46,981 nucleotides of DNA from an uncultured bacterium (GCA_903898755.1 CAIUGT010000119.1:1-46981); one strand, 5' to 3'. Numbered from the stretch's first letter, positions 1-8,876 are shown. A program made the numbers and translations. The notes: generated by a model from the sequence alone, not told the origin.

Positions 1-1
1 A

Positions 2-190
2 AGACCCTCGGGGCGAATGCATCGGTTGGGCTCCCAGTGGGCCTATGGTCTTCCACCAATTCCTATCGAAAAAGAAATGGAACGCATAGAGAATTTAACT
101 CTTCAAGATTTACGCCAGTGCTTAATTGATTTTCCAATGAAGCCAGTGGTGATTGGAAGAATGCTGCCCCCAGCAATCAAAGATCACTGA
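2..190 (+). CDS. C-terminal fragment of an M16-like (insulinase family) peptidase
   Basis: An open frame runs in from the left edge and stops with TGA at 188-190, giving 62 residues without a start. It reads RMHRLGSQWAYG, then an acidic helix (EKEMERIENLTLQDL) and ends FPMKPVVIGRMLP. This pattern resembles the last helix and strand of M16 zinc peptidases, where an arginine-rich helix is followed by 'ERI..LT.DDL' and a short terminal strand. The zinc site would lie upstream, outside the window, so activity cannot be judged. Its stop overlaps the end of lipA on the other strand by 14 bases. The family call rests on a short stretch and is tentative. Confidence 0.55.
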   Translation, partial: RPSGRMHRLGSQWAYGLPPIPIEKEMERIENLTLQDLRQCLIDFPMKPVVIGRMLPPAIKDH

Positions 191-1184
191 TTAAAGCAGC
201 CTGTTCATCAGCGCGATAACTGCTTCGGACAAGCGGACCGCTTTCACAAATTCTGAATCCCCGATCTAGGGCTTGTTTTTTAAATTCAATAAATTGTTCG
301 GGTCGAACCCAACGATCAATAGGAAGATGATTTCGTGTCGGCTGTAAATATTGACCAACAGTCAAAATGTCCGCTTGTGATTCGCGGCGAACATCATCCA
401 TGAGTTCCAGAACTTCCTCGTCATGTTCCCCGATGCCAACCATGATGCCGGTTTTTGTAAGCAGGCCGCTTGCCTTGAATTGTTTCAATACATTCAAAGA
501 TCGTTCATAGCGCGCTTGTGGACGGACGGCGGAATGCATGCGCCGAACGGTTTCCATGTTGTGACTAATGATTCGCGGACGAGCATCACAAACGGTTTGA
601 ATAGCTTTTTCGTTTCCACAAAAATCACCGACAAGAACTTCAATACTCATCTGCGGACAAGCCGCGCGCGTCAGACGAATTGTCTCTGCCCAAATTTCGG
701 CACCACCATCAGGCAGCTCATCGCGATTGACGCTTGTGATGACCACGTGTTTCAAATCCATCAAACGCAAACTTTCCGCAACGCGGCGGGGCTCATCCAA
801 ATCAAGAGCGGCCGGGCGACCGGTTTTCACATTACAGAAACCACAACTTCGAGTGCAGGTGTCGCCAAGAATCATAATGGTGGCCGAACCACGGCTCCAA
901 CATTCGCCCATGTTTGGGCAACTTGCCTCTTGGCAAACCGTGTGCAGTTTGTGCTCATCCATGATTCCTTTTAGGCGTAGGTAGCCCTCGCCACCAGGAA
1001 CGCGAGCACGCAACCAATCAGGCTTCTTTCCAATTCGTAAATTCTGGCGGCTTTCGTCGCCGTTGTTTAAAATTAACCCAGAAAGACTCACGCTTGGAGC
1101 GGGAAGATTTCGAGCTGTGTCACCACCAAGCGGCTTTGGGTGCCGCGCGAGTGTTCGATCGTTTGCGGATTGGGGGGTGGTCAC
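177..1184 (-). CDS. lipA: Lipoyl synthase
   Basis: Radical-SAM enzyme that inserts two sulfurs into octanoyl groups on lipoyl domains, making the cofactor of 2-oxoacid dehydrogenases. The 335-residue protein has both [4Fe-4S] signatures: the auxiliary cluster cysteines C84, C89 and C95 (C-x4-C-x5-C) and the radical-SAM cysteines C110, C114 and C117 (CTRSCGFC). The C-terminal RSSY motif (320-323) supplies the serine ligand of the auxiliary cluster. The first 45 or so residues are a poorly conserved extension, so a start further in is possible. Its substrate in this window is presumably the E2 lipoyl domain encoded at 4111-5526. It is convergent with, and overlaps by 14 bases, the preceding peptidase. 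Confidence 0.97.
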   Translation of the reverse strand: MTTPQSANDRTLARHPKPLGGDTARNLPAPSVSLSGLILNNGDESRQNLRIGKKPDWLRARVPGGEGYLRLKGIMDEHKLHTVCQEASCPNMGECWSRGSATIMILGDTCTRSCGFCNVKTGRPAALDLDEPRRVAESLRLMDLKHVVITSVNRDELPDGGAEIWAETIRLTRAACPQMSIEVLVGDFCGNEKAIQTVCDARPRIISHNMETVRRMHSAVRPQARYERSLNVLKQFKASGLLTKTGIMVGIGEHDEEVLELMDDVRRESQADILTVGQYLQPTRNHLPIDRWVRPEQFIEFKKQALDRGFRICESGPLVRSSYRADEQAALISDL

Positions 1185-1262
1185 AGATCCTTAGCGTAGC
1201 CCGAACAAGCGCTGTAATTCAAGCCAAAAATAAGGCATACTTGCCAAAGATTTAGGAAAAAA

Positions 1263-2159
1263 ATGAAATACAAATCAGCACTGAAAACAAAAACATATTT
1301 TCTGATTTATTTTGCCGCCACACTTCTACTTATTGGTTGTGCAAACACGCCACAATCCACAGAAAAACAACAAGCAAACACATCAAATAAAGACACCAAG
1401 GCCGTTGTCGAGAAAACCACACTCAACAAAACGGGTGAACTACCACACATTCTTGTTTTCACAAAAACAAAAGCGTATAGACATAAAAATATTTCCGATG
1501 GCGTATACGCATTGCGTGAAATCGGAAAAGGAATTTTTATGGTGGAGCAAACAGAGGATGCGGGTGTGTTCACGATCGAAAATCTAAAAAGATTTTCAGC
1601 GATTGTTTTTTTGAGCACGACCGGAGACGTTTTGAACAAGGAGCAGCAAGGCGCGTTTGAGCAATACATACATTCTGGTGGAGGATTTGTAGGTATTCAT
1701 GCGGCATCAGACACAGAATATGACTGGCCCTGGTACGGGCAACTTGTTGGAGCGTGGTTTAAAGATCACACAGGCGTCATCCTGGCCACGGTTCGCCGAG
1801 AAGATAAAACGCATGTCAGCACGGTCGAATTTCCAGATGCGTGGAGACGAATGGATGAGTGGTACAGATTTCGAACAAACCCAAGGGAAAATGTTCGAGT
1901 ATTGGTGACCGTGAACGATCAAGATTTGGGGGAGGTCACAATGAATGGAGATCACCCTATTTCTTGGATGCATGAATTTGAGGGCGGTCGCGCCTGGTAT
2001 ACAGGCATGGGTCACACGAAAGAATCTTTTTTAGAACCCGAATTTAGAAATCATGTTTTGGGTGGAATTGTGTGGGCAATGGGCGCGCGCGCAAATTCGG
2101 ACGTGAATCAAACAAGCATAAGGCCTGATTCACAATCAACCACACCAGCGGCGAAATAA
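1263..2159 (+). CDS. ThuA-domain lipoprotein
   Basis: A 298-residue protein with a lipoprotein signal: hydrophobic residues 12-24 lead to a LIGC lipobox with Cys26. A Ser/Thr/Gln-rich linker (27-60) follows. Residues 62-275 form a ThuA-like, glutamine-amidotransferase-fold domain: HILVFTKTKAYRH at the start, GGGFVGIHAASDTEYDWPWYG in the middle, and HPISWMHEFEGGRAWYTGMGHT near the end, the typical ThuA order. ThuA domains are common in planctomycetes and are often linked to carbohydrate use, but the catalysed reaction is usually unknown. Start chosen at the ATG after AGGA. Convergent with deoC; only about 44 bases separate the stops. Confidence 0.9.
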   Translation: MKYKSALKTKTYFLIYFAATLLLIGCANTPQSTEKQQANTSNKDTKAVVEKTTLNKTGELPHILVFTKTKAYRHKNISDGVYALREIGKGIFMVEQTEDAGVFTIENLKRFSAIVFLSTTGDVLNKEQQGAFEQYIHSGGGFVGIHAASDTEYDWPWYGQLVGAWFKDHTGVILATVRREDKTHVSTVEFPDAWRRMDEWYRFRTNPRENVRVLVTVNDQDLGEVTMNGDHPISWMHEFEGGRAWYTGMGHTKESFLEPEFRNHVLGGIVWAMGARANSDVNQTSIRPDSQSTTPAAK

Positions 2160-2182
2160 AAAAATTCTTTGTAGATGAACGC

Positions 2183-2204
2183 AATCAAAGTAATTGCTTT
2201 GATT
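2183..2204. terminator. Weak convergent stem-loop between ThuA gene and deoC
   Basis: A perfect 8-bp stem (AATCAAAG / CTTTGATT) with a 6-base loop sits between the two converging stop codons. The stem is AT-rich and has no strong U tract on either side. A shared, weak bidirectional terminator is possible but unproven. Confidence 0.3.
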
Positions 2205-3151
2205 TATTCCCCAAGATCCCACGATGCGGCGTAGTGGCCTGTCTCAATTTTTAGAATTTGACGCAGAATGTCATTTGCCAATGAGCTTGCGCCAAAGCGG
2301 AAAAGATTTGGAGTAAGCCACGCGTCACCCAGGGTTTCTTTCACCATGACAAGATAATGAAGCGCCTGCTTTGCAGTTCGGATTCCACCAGCGGGCTTCA
2401 TGCCAATTTTTGGACCACCCGCGAGAAACGTGTCTCGAATTGCTTCCAACATGACAAGGGTGACGGGCATGGTTGCTGCAGGTTGAATTTTTCCAGTGCT
2501 TGTCTTGATAAAAACTTCGCCGTCTGAAATTGGTTTTGCGCCACGGCGTCCCCAAAGCGCGTTGATGGCAAGATCACTTGCGCGGCGCGCGTTGTCGAGA
2601 GTTTCGAGCTCGCCCGTTTCAAGAATTATTTTTAAATGGGCTGGTCCACACGCATCTTTTGTTTCAACAATTTCTTTTTGAAAAACATCAAACTGCCCAG
2701 CGAGAAACAATCCACGGCTGACCACCATGTCAATTTCGTCCGCGCCGGCCTCGACCGCAGCACGGACATCTTTCAAGCGAATATCCAGTGGATACTGACC
2801 ACTTGGAAAACCAGTTGCCACTGCCGCGATTTTTATATCGTGACCCACTAAAGCTTGTTTGGCGATGGGAACAAGCATTGGATAAACACACACCGCGGCA
2901 ACATGTGGAACCGGGTCTTTCAGCGGCACACTGGAAATATGCGGGCAGATTGCTTTTGCGCACAGTGCGCGCACTTTTTCTGGACTGTCTTTGCCCTCTA
3001 GCGTCGTCAAATCAAGCATGGACATTGCAAGACGAAGTCCAGACGATTTTGTTGAATTTTTAATACTTCGCGTGGTGAACGAGGCGGCGCGGCGCTTCAC
3101 CATAATCGCGTCAACAGGTGGACTTGATTTAAACAATGTTTCAGACTTCAT
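2204..3151 (-). CDS. deoC: Deoxyribose-phosphate aldolase
   Basis: Class I aldolase that splits 2-deoxyribose 5-phosphate into glyceraldehyde 3-phosphate and acetaldehyde during deoxynucleoside catabolism. The 315-residue TIM barrel has the Schiff-base lysine in FIKTSTGK (K216), the second catalytic lysine in GMKPAGGIRT (K252) and the acidic residue of the EIDMVV motif (D141), matching the three active-site residues known from E. coli DeoC. It is longer than E. coli DeoC (about 260), with an N-terminal extension of about 40 residues that is usual in many bacterial and eukaryotic homologs. It is the last gene of the minus-strand run, 43 bases after a tandem pair of small secreted proteins. Confidence 0.95.
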   Translation of the reverse strand: MKSETLFKSSPPVDAIMVKRRAASFTTRSIKNSTKSSGLRLAMSMLDLTTLEGKDSPEKVRALCAKAICPHISSVPLKDPVPHVAAVCVYPMLVPIAKQALVGHDIKIAAVATGFPSGQYPLDIRLKDVRAAVEAGADEIDMVVSRGLFLAGQFDVFQKEIVETKDACGPAHLKIILETGELETLDNARRASDLAINALWGRRGAKPISDGEVFIKTSTGKIQPAATMPVTLVMLEAIRDTFLAGGPKIGMKPAGGIRTAKQALHYLVMVKETLGDAWLTPNLFRFGASSLANDILRQILKIETGHYAASWDLGE

Positions 3152-3194
3152 TGATTTCTAAATTCCAATCCTGAGTCAGGAAAAGTGATTCAAA

Positions 3195-3515
3195 TTATTT
3201 TGGTCTGGCCTGTTGAAACATGTTTGAAATATTTTTTACGGCGCGCACATCAAGAACCCGATTGCTCACATCTCCGTAAAAAATCATCAGGGTTTCGCTT
3301 CGATCATCAATAACCCAAAGAAGATCGTAGGTATCAGCACCCAACTGAATTCCACTTGTGATGGTTGACATGGAAAACCCACTGCTGCCTGAGGCAGAAT
3401 CGGCCTGCGCGGTTTGAACCCGACCCGCCTGTGTCAAGATGAGACCACCAAGAACAAAGGCGCTCGCCCACAACCCAACAGTGTTCATTTGAAAATTATT
3501 AGTTTTTTTTCTCAT
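3195..3515 (-). CDS. Small secreted/membrane-anchored hypothetical protein (paralog A)
   Basis: A 106-residue protein I do not recognise. The N-terminus has basic residues (MRKKTN) and a hydrophobic segment (about 13-30) that would export or anchor it. The C-terminal half (DLLWVIDDRSETLMIFYGDV...VLDVRAVKNI) aligns by eye with the neighbouring gene's YILDQSNQELISVSWNDT...LTGVGYRSI, so the two look like diverged tandem duplicates. A GGGAG ribosome-binding site lies 8 bases before the ATG, supporting the start. It is 18 bases downstream of its paralog and 43 bases before deoC, so probably co-transcribed with both. Function unknown. Confidence 0.75.
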   Translation of the reverse strand: MRKKTNNFQMNTVGLWASAFVLGGLILTQAGRVQTAQADSASGSSGFSMSTITSGIQLGADTYDLLWVIDDRSETLMIFYGDVSNRVLDVRAVKNISNMFQQARPK

Positions 3516-3533
3516 TGAAATTACTCCCGAGCT

Positions 3534-3836
3534 TCAACGACTTTTTTGACTTTGTTCAATCTCTTTTGAAATACTTCGGTAACCCACACCAGTCAATATT
3601 TTGGAAGTATCGTTCCATGAAACAGATATAAGTTCTTGATTCGATTGATCCAAGATGTACGCCACGCCGGGTTGGTTGATGACGCTTTTGCCACCAACCA
3701 TAATGTATTGACCGCGTGAACGAGCGTTTTGAGCTTTGGCGGTGGGTCCAAGCGTGACCACACCAAGTAGAACAAGTAGAACGGTGTTCAAAATTAAAAG
3801 AGCGTGTTTGGGCTTCAGTGGTTTTTTATTTTTCAT
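3534..3836 (-). CDS. Small secreted/membrane-anchored hypothetical protein (paralog B)
   Basis: A 100-residue unrecognised protein with a basic start (MKNKKPLKPKH) and a long hydrophobic segment (about 12-32) ending near AKAQN, a plausible signal-peptidase site. The mature part contains GGKSVINQPGVAYILDQSNQELISVSWNDT, matching the next gene downstream in pattern: hydrophobic strand, Asp/Gln-rich turn, then hydrophobic strand. AAGGAA lies 5 bases before the ATG. It follows the 66-residue membrane protein by only 9 bases. It is likely part of a small envelope-protein cassette attached to the end of the E1-E2 gene run. Confidence 0.75.
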   Translation of the reverse strand: MKNKKPLKPKHALLILNTVLLVLLGVVTLGPTAKAQNARSRGQYIMVGGKSVINQPGVAYILDQSNQELISVSWNDTSKILTGVGYRSISKEIEQSQKSR

Positions 3837-3845
3837 GGAAATTCC

Positions 3846-4046
3846 TTAATCAATGTTTGTGCGTTTGGATACATACATGCTGACATACACGGCTCCCCCA
3901 ACCAACAAAAACGCCAAACCATATCCAGCAAGGGGCCAACCAGGCGGATTGATTTCGGCGGGAAGGGGTGGCGCATCGCTTTGCGCAAGTGCCACGGAAC
4001 CAAAAGCGAGCGCTGTAAGAAAGATAGATTTTAAAATCGCCTTCAT
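3846..4046 (-). CDS. Small membrane protein with signal peptide and one TM segment
   Basis: A 66-residue protein. Residues 1-21 are a clear signal peptide ending ...SVALA, followed by a proline-rich stretch (DAPPLPAEINPPGWP), a single membrane helix (about 40-58, GYGLAFLLVGGAVYVSMYV) and a short basic tail (SKRTNID). The predicted topology puts the Pro-rich part outside and the tail in the cytoplasm. I recognise no family. It starts 64 bases after the E2 stop and is 9 bases upstream of the paralog pair, so it is probably in the same transcript. Confidence 0.7.
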   Translation of the reverse strand: MKAILKSIFLTALAFGSVALAQSDAPPLPAEINPPGWPLAGYGLAFLLVGGAVYVSMYVSKRTNID

Positions 4047-4110
4047 TCTGACAGTCTAACCAAACACGACACACACACGGATTTGGAATGTCGGCAAAAC
4101 GTGTGGTCGA

Positions 4111-5526
4111 TTAAGCCAACAGTTTGTCTGGGTTTTCAAGAAACCCAAGAACCGTGTTTAAAAATCGCGCGCCTTCGGCTCCATCCACAATGCGGTGATC
4201 GCACGAAAGACTTAAAGGCAGAACAAGTCCGGCGTAGAACGCGCCATCTTTTGTTAAAACCTGCTCCTTGGCGCGGCCAACAGCAAGGATGGCGACCTCT
4301 GGATAATTGATAATTGGCGTGGCGAATGTTCCACCATAACTACCAACATTGCTCATGGTGAATGTTCCACCCACAAGATTCTCGCGGGCAACGCTGCGGT
4401 TTTTGCAGGACTCCGCGAGCTCTTTCACAAGCGAAGCCAGTTCGCCAACATTTTTCTGGTGGGCGTTACGAAGAACAGGAACCATAAGCCCGTGATCCGT
4501 GTCCACGGCGCAACCAAGATGAATTGGATCCTTGATTAAAATTTCTTCATTAGCGTCATCCACGTTCGCGTTGAGCGTTGGATGTTTACGCAAGGCCTTG
4601 CATACGGCCAACATGACAAAAGGCAACATACTTAATTTTGTACCAAGCGCGGCCGCGTATTCCTTGCGCTTGCGATCAAGTTTGGTGACATCGGCGCTGT
4701 CGACCACGGTGAAATGCACGGCGGTCTTTACGGACAAATCAAGTGCTTGCGCAATCTTTCTACGGATTCCACGGAATGGAATGCATTCTTTCACGCCTTC
4801 ACGATTCACGTTTGGATACGCCACAGAAACCGCGGTCGAGGTTGTGGTAACCGCGTTGTCGTTCACGGTTGCGCGGTTGATGGGTTGGGCCATCACAACG
4901 CGTGAAGCGGTTGTTTCGCGCGCAACATCCACCGCGCCTTGGCTTACGGCTTGAAGATCACTGGCGGTGACGCGGCCACCGCGACCGGTTCCGCGAACTT
5001 GTTGAATATTGACACCAAGCTCCTTGGCAATTCGTCGAACAGCGGGGGTGGCCAGCGAACGATTTGTGCTGGATGAAGCGCTCTCGTGTTCTGGCTGGCG
5101 CGAGAATTGGCTTGGAACACCTAGCGATCCGCTGACATTTCCAACAACTGTTCCAGCGTCTTCATTGGCGTCTGTTTTTGTTTCCGTCTTTGCGACAGTG
5201 ACAGGGGCCGTGTTTTGTTTTGCCGGCGCGGAAACGGTTTTTGTTGTGGCGGCAACGGTGGCACCCTTTGCCGCATAACGAACCAAAACGCTTCCAACCA
5301 AAATAGTGTCTCCGGCTTTTCCACAAAGCTCGCCAATGACACCAGTCCAAGGACTTGGAACTTCAACAAGGGCCTTGTCGGTTTCCATTTCGGCCATGGT
5401 TTGATGTTCTTTCACGGAGTCACCAACTTGCACGCGCCATTTAATGAGTTCGGCTTCGTGAACACCTTCACCAAGATCTGGAAGAATGAAATGACTTTTG
5501 TCGTCAGGTTGTTTTACGCCGGCCAT
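4111..5526 (-). CDS. 2-oxoacid dehydrogenase E2 (dihydrolipoyl acyltransferase)
   Basis: Core acyltransferase of a 2-oxoacid dehydrogenase complex; it moves an acyl group from lipoate to CoA in the cytoplasm. The 471-residue protein has one lipoyl domain (about 10-85, lipoyl Lys51 in ETDKALVEV), an Ala/Thr/Ser linker (85-157), a peripheral-subunit-binding domain (158-191, TPAVRRIAKELGVNIQQVRG) and the catalytic domain ending with DHRIVDG (His444, Asp448). It lies 71 bases after E1beta. The neighbouring leucine-type dehydrogenase and acyl-CoA dehydrogenase favour a branched-chain 2-oxoacid complex, but a pyruvate complex cannot be excluded from sequence alone. Confidence 0.93.
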   Translation of the reverse strand: MAGVKQPDDKSHFILPDLGEGVHEAELIKWRVQVGDSVKEHQTMAEMETDKALVEVPSPWTGVIGELCGKAGDTILVGSVLVRYAAKGATVAATTKTVSAPAKQNTAPVTVAKTETKTDANEDAGTVVGNVSGSLGVPSQFSRQPEHESASSSTNRSLATPAVRRIAKELGVNIQQVRGTGRGGRVTASDLQAVSQGAVDVARETTASRVVMAQPINRATVNDNAVTTTSTAVSVAYPNVNREGVKECIPFRGIRRKIAQALDLSVKTAVHFTVVDSADVTKLDRKRKEYAAALGTKLSMLPFVMLAVCKALRKHPTLNANVDDANEEILIKDPIHLGCAVDTDHGLMVPVLRNAHQKNVGELASLVKELAESCKNRSVARENLVGGTFTMSNVGSYGGTFATPIINYPEVAILAVGRAKEQVLTKDGAFYAGLVLPLSLSCDHRIVDGAEGARFLNTVLGFLENPDKLLA

Positions 5527-5597
5527 GTGAAGTTCTCCAAGAGTGAAAGAAGAGCGAATGAGTGTGTGGGATGAGTGAGTGATGTGTCGAACACAAA

Positions 5598-6566
5598 CTA
5601 GTACGCGGCGGTTTCCTCGATTGCGCGAGCAATTCGATCAGCGTCGGGCATGTAGTCCAGTTCAAGTTTGTAGTAAGGCATGATGGTGTCAAATCCGGCT
5701 ACGCGCTGCACTGGAGATTCCAGATACAAGAAGCAGCGCTCCATAATGCGCGCCGCAATTTCGGCGCCAAAGCCGCATGTTTTAGGGGCTTCGTGCACAA
5801 TCACGCAGCGACCAGTTTTCTTGACACTGGCTTCGACCGCGTCCATATCAAATGGATACAGCGTGCGAAGATCGATTAATTCAATTGAACGACCGCCGCG
5901 CTCAATGGCGTGCATGCATTGAACAACACTGGCACCCCAGCTCACAATGGTCATTTCATTTCCTTCACACACCACGCGCGCCTTGCCAAGCGGAAGCGTG
6001 TATTCATCTTCAGGAACCTCTTCGCGGAAAGCGCGGTAAATACGCTTGGGTTCAAAGAACATGACGGGATCTGGATCACGAATTGCGGAGATCAACAAAC
6101 CCTTGGCGTCATACGGACTGCTAGGCATGACCACCTTGAGACCAGGTTGATGAATGTAAATACTTTCGGGGCTGTCAGAGTGAAGTTCTGGCGCGTGAAT
6201 TCCGCCGCCAACTGGAATGCGAATAGTGAGAGGCACAGTCATGGCGCCACGGGTTCGAGTGCGCATGCGCGCGGCGTGACTGCAAATCTGGTCATACGCT
6301 GGCCCAAGAAATCCTTCGAATTGAATTTCCGGAACTGGTCGCAAGCCAGCCATGGCAAGACCAATGCTTGTTCCAATGATTCCACTTTCGGCAAGCGGCG
6401 TGTCGACCACGCGCTTGTCACCGAAACGTTTGTGAAGACCTTCAGTGACGCGGAATACGCCGCCATTGAGACCAACATCTTCGCCAAGAATAAGTACGCG
6501 TTCATCGCGCTCCATTTCTTGAATGAGCGCCAAATTAATTGCTTGCACCAGTGTGAGATTCGCCAT
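5598..6566 (-). CDS. 2-oxoacid dehydrogenase E1 beta subunit
   Basis: The pyrimidine-binding half of the thiamine-diphosphate E1 component, 322 residues, full length. It shows LGEDVGLNGGVFRVTEGL, the TPLAESGIIG segment that holds the catalytic glutamate, and the conserved transketolase C-terminal domain with VHEAPKTCGFGAEIA. The substrate-loop region reads HAPELHSDSPE followed by FFEPKRIYRAFREEVPEDEY. From memory this is closer to branched-chain E1beta proteins (HSQSPE, EPKRIYR) than to pyruvate types. Start 12 bases after E1alpha, so the subunits are co-translated. Substrate assignment remains an inference. Confidence 0.93.
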   Translation of the reverse strand: MANLTLVQAINLALIQEMERDERVLILGEDVGLNGGVFRVTEGLHKRFGDKRVVDTPLAESGIIGTSIGLAMAGLRPVPEIQFEGFLGPAYDQICSHAARMRTRTRGAMTVPLTIRIPVGGGIHAPELHSDSPESIYIHQPGLKVVMPSSPYDAKGLLISAIRDPDPVMFFEPKRIYRAFREEVPEDEYTLPLGKARVVCEGNEMTIVSWGASVVQCMHAIERGGRSIELIDLRTLYPFDMDAVEASVKKTGRCVIVHEAPKTCGFGAEIAARIMERCFLYLESPVQRVAGFDTIMPYYKLELDYMPDADRIARAIEETAAY

Positions 6567-6578
6567 GGTGTTGTTCCT

Positions 6579-7712
6579 TTAGTGTGAAGTTTTAGCGGGC
6601 AATTCAATAACCGCGCCGTCAATTTGGGATGGGTCCTGACCAATGCCATGTGTTTGCATGGTGTCGCGTTGCAGAGCAAGGTCTGGTGGAATTGTTGCGA
6701 ACATGTTGTTGAAGAAATCGTCACGGCTTGGTGGCGCGATGGATTCCGCGCGCTCAACCGCGGCGGCCACATCACGCTCCGCGCGCCCAGCAAGCGCGGC
6801 TTCCTTGGTGTCATCCCAAAGACCGCGCGTGGTCAGGAATTTACGAATGCGAATGATTGGATCGCGGGTTTTCCAAGCATCAACTTCGGCTTGGTCACGG
6901 TAGCGACGCGCGTCATCGGCGGTGGTGTGATCACCCAAACGATAGGTCACGGCCTCGATAAAGAACGGACGACCTTTTTCGCGCGCAAGTGCGGCGGCTT
7001 TGCGCACGCAATACACAACGGAGAAAATATCGTTGCCATCACATTGAATGGTGTCCATTCCATAAGCCACGGCGCGTTGCGCAACAGTTGGAGCGGAGCA
7101 CTGAATTTTTCCTGGAACACTGATGGCCCAGAAATTGTTTTGGCAGAAGAAAATCACAGGAATGTCAAGATTTGCCGCGAAATTCATGGCTTCATGGAAG
7201 TCGCCTTCGCTGGTCGCGCCGTCGCCAAAGAACGTGCATGCCAGACGCTTTTCACCTCGATATTTCGCCGCCCACGCCAAACCGGTGGCATGCAACATTT
7301 GCGTTCCAATAGGAATGGCAAGAGGCATGCAATACAGCTCGCGCGGAATTGCGTTGCCGCGTTCATCACCCATCCAATGCAACAAAATCATTTCCATTGG
7401 AAGGCCGCGCCAAAACAATCCGGCATTTTCGCGGTAGCAAGGAACCAACCAATCAGTTTTGTCCAAGGCATATGCCGCGCCCATGCTTGTGGCCTCTTGA
7501 CCCATGTTCTGTGGAAAGGTTCCCATGCGACCAGAGCGTTGAAGTTTGAAAGCAACCTCATCAAGATGGCGACACACGCACATGTGCTCATACAAGCGAA
7601 CAAGATCCGCGTCAGGAATCAGACCAGATCCCAACTTCTCATCAAAGTTGGCGTTCGCATCCAAAATGGAGACGTGGTCAATGGTGGTAGTGAAAGCGCT
7701 TTTGATTGGCAT
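6579..7712 (-). CDS. 2-oxoacid dehydrogenase E1 alpha subunit
   Basis: The diphosphate-binding half of the E1 component, 377 residues. The thiamine-diphosphate motif runs from GDG (163-165) to NN (192-193), binding Mg2+. The HTTADDARRYR loop (262 onward) holds the conserved histidine and the loop that orders on cofactor binding. It has the alpha2beta2 E1 architecture rather than the single-chain AceE type. It follows the amino-acid dehydrogenase gene by 87 bases and precedes E1beta by 12. Residues 1-30 are a variable leader. It decarboxylates a 2-oxo acid and reductively acylates the E2 lipoyl arm. Gene context suggests the oxo acids made by the adjacent leucine-type dehydrogenase. Confidence 0.93.
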   Translation of the reverse strand: MPIKSAFTTTIDHVSILDANANFDEKLGSGLIPDADLVRLYEHMCVCRHLDEVAFKLQRSGRMGTFPQNMGQEATSMGAAYALDKTDWLVPCYRENAGLFWRGLPMEMILLHWMGDERGNAIPRELYCMPLAIPIGTQMLHATGLAWAAKYRGEKRLACTFFGDGATSEGDFHEAMNFAANLDIPVIFFCQNNFWAISVPGKIQCSAPTVAQRAVAYGMDTIQCDGNDIFSVVYCVRKAAALAREKGRPFFIEAVTYRLGDHTTADDARRYRDQAEVDAWKTRDPIIRIRKFLTTRGLWDDTKEAALAGRAERDVAAAVERAESIAPPSRDDFFNNMFATIPPDLALQRDTMQTHGIGQDPSQIDGAVIELPAKTSH

Positions 7713-7799
7713 GGTGACTTCCTATGACAAATGACTTTTTCAAATAACTACAGCGAGCTTTGTGGCGATTGCAAAAGTGTACCGAACGACTTCAGAGAA

Positions 7800-8876
7800 T
7801 TATGAAGCGGTAGTGGTGACCCGTTTTGAATTCGCGCGGCCGTGTTCAATACGACGCTTTGCATACGCGACAGCAGCTTCATGCGTGCTGTGTGCGGTAT
7901 TTGCTTCTTTCAACACCGAGGTTGTTGTGTGCTCAATTTGCTCGATCTTTTGGTTGATCTGGCCTTCTGTCATTCCCAAATACAAACCAGCCAATCGAAT
8001 GAGACCGCCGGCGTTGACAACAAAATCTGGACCATACAAAATGCCGCACTTTTTCAGGCGCGCGCCATCGTCAATTGCATGCAGCAATTGATTGTTGGCG
8101 GTGCCACACACAATTTCACACTTGAGATTGGTAATGGTTCGGTCATCAAGAATGCCACCAAGCGCGCACGGAGCGAGAATGTCGACCTTGGTGGTGAAAA
8201 TATTTTCGTTGTCACCCACAGCGGAAATTCCAAGTTCTTTGACGGCCTTCTCAAGAGCGCCACGATTTACATCGCTTGCAATGACTTTGGCGCCAGCTTC
8301 TTTGCACAACTTGGCAACACGGTAACCCGTTGCGCCAACACCCTGCACGCCAATGGTCATGCCGGAGAAATCAACCTTGCGACCAAAGTGTTTCAAGCAC
8401 GCCTTCATAGCGTTAAAGCAACCGGTCGCGGTGAACGGACTTGGGTCGCCACCATGACTTACGGTTTCGCCACCCATGACATGTTGAGTTTCTTCAGCCA
8501 TCCAATCGCAGAATTGCGGCGTTACGCCAACATCTTCCGCCGCGATATAGGCGCCATTCATGGTGTCAACAAAGCGACCCATGGCTCGGCCCTCCGCCTC
8601 TGTTGCGGCTTGACCTGGCTTGATCAAGATGACGCTTTTTGCGCCGCCCATTGGAAGATCAGCAGCAGCAGACTTGTAGGTCATGCCTTCTGAAAGTCGA
8701 AGCACGTCGCGAATCGCCTCGGCTTCATCGGAGTACGCCCAACGGCGCGTGCCACCAAGCGCGTTGCCAAGAGCGGTGCTGTGAATGGCAATGATGGAGC
8801 GAAGACCAGTGATTGGATCGTGGTGAAAACAAAGTCGTTCGTGTCCATGATCCGCGAGTGTTTCAAAAAGCTTCAT
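7800..8876 (-). CDS. Glu/Leu/Phe/Val dehydrogenase, leucine dehydrogenase-like
   Basis: NAD-dependent oxidative deaminase that turns branched-chain (or aromatic) amino acids into 2-oxo acids. The 358-residue length fits leucine dehydrogenases (about 365) rather than glutamate dehydrogenases (about 420-450). Lys68 and the catalytic Lys80 in PMGGAKSVI fall at the numbers known for leucine dehydrogenase. The Rossmann motif GVQGVGATG lies near 190. ALGGTRRW at 40-46 is the typical substrate-domain start. It sits between the acyl-CoA dehydrogenase (47 bases upstream) and the E1 subunits, so its product could be passed to the encoded complex. Exact specificity among Leu, Val, Ile and Phe cannot be read from sequence. 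Confidence 0.93.
   Translation of the reverse strand: MKLFETLADHGHERLCFHHDPITGLRSIIAIHSTALGNALGGTRRWAYSDEAEAIRDVLRLSEGMTYKSAAADLPMGGAKSVILIKPGQAATEAEGRAMGRFVDTMNGAYIAAEDVGVTPQFCDWMAEETQHVMGGETVSHGGDPSPFTATGCFNAMKACLKHFGRKVDFSGMTIGVQGVGATGYRVAKLCKEAGAKVIASDVNRGALEKAVKELGISAVGDNENIFTTKVDILAPCALGGILDDRTITNLKCEIVCGTANNQLLHAIDDGARLKKCGILYGPDFVVNAGGLIRLAGLYLGMTEGQINQKIEQIEHTTTSVLKEANTAHSTHEAAVAYAKRRIEHGRANSKRVTTTAS

Noticed and set aside
6624-7727. Long plus-strand open frame of 367 codons opposite E1alpha, with similar long frames opposite E1beta (5910-6587) and LeuDH (7842-8693)
   Set aside because: Each lies wholly opposite a gene with full catalytic motifs. The translations have no domain pattern, and codon bias of the real strand explains the lack of stops.
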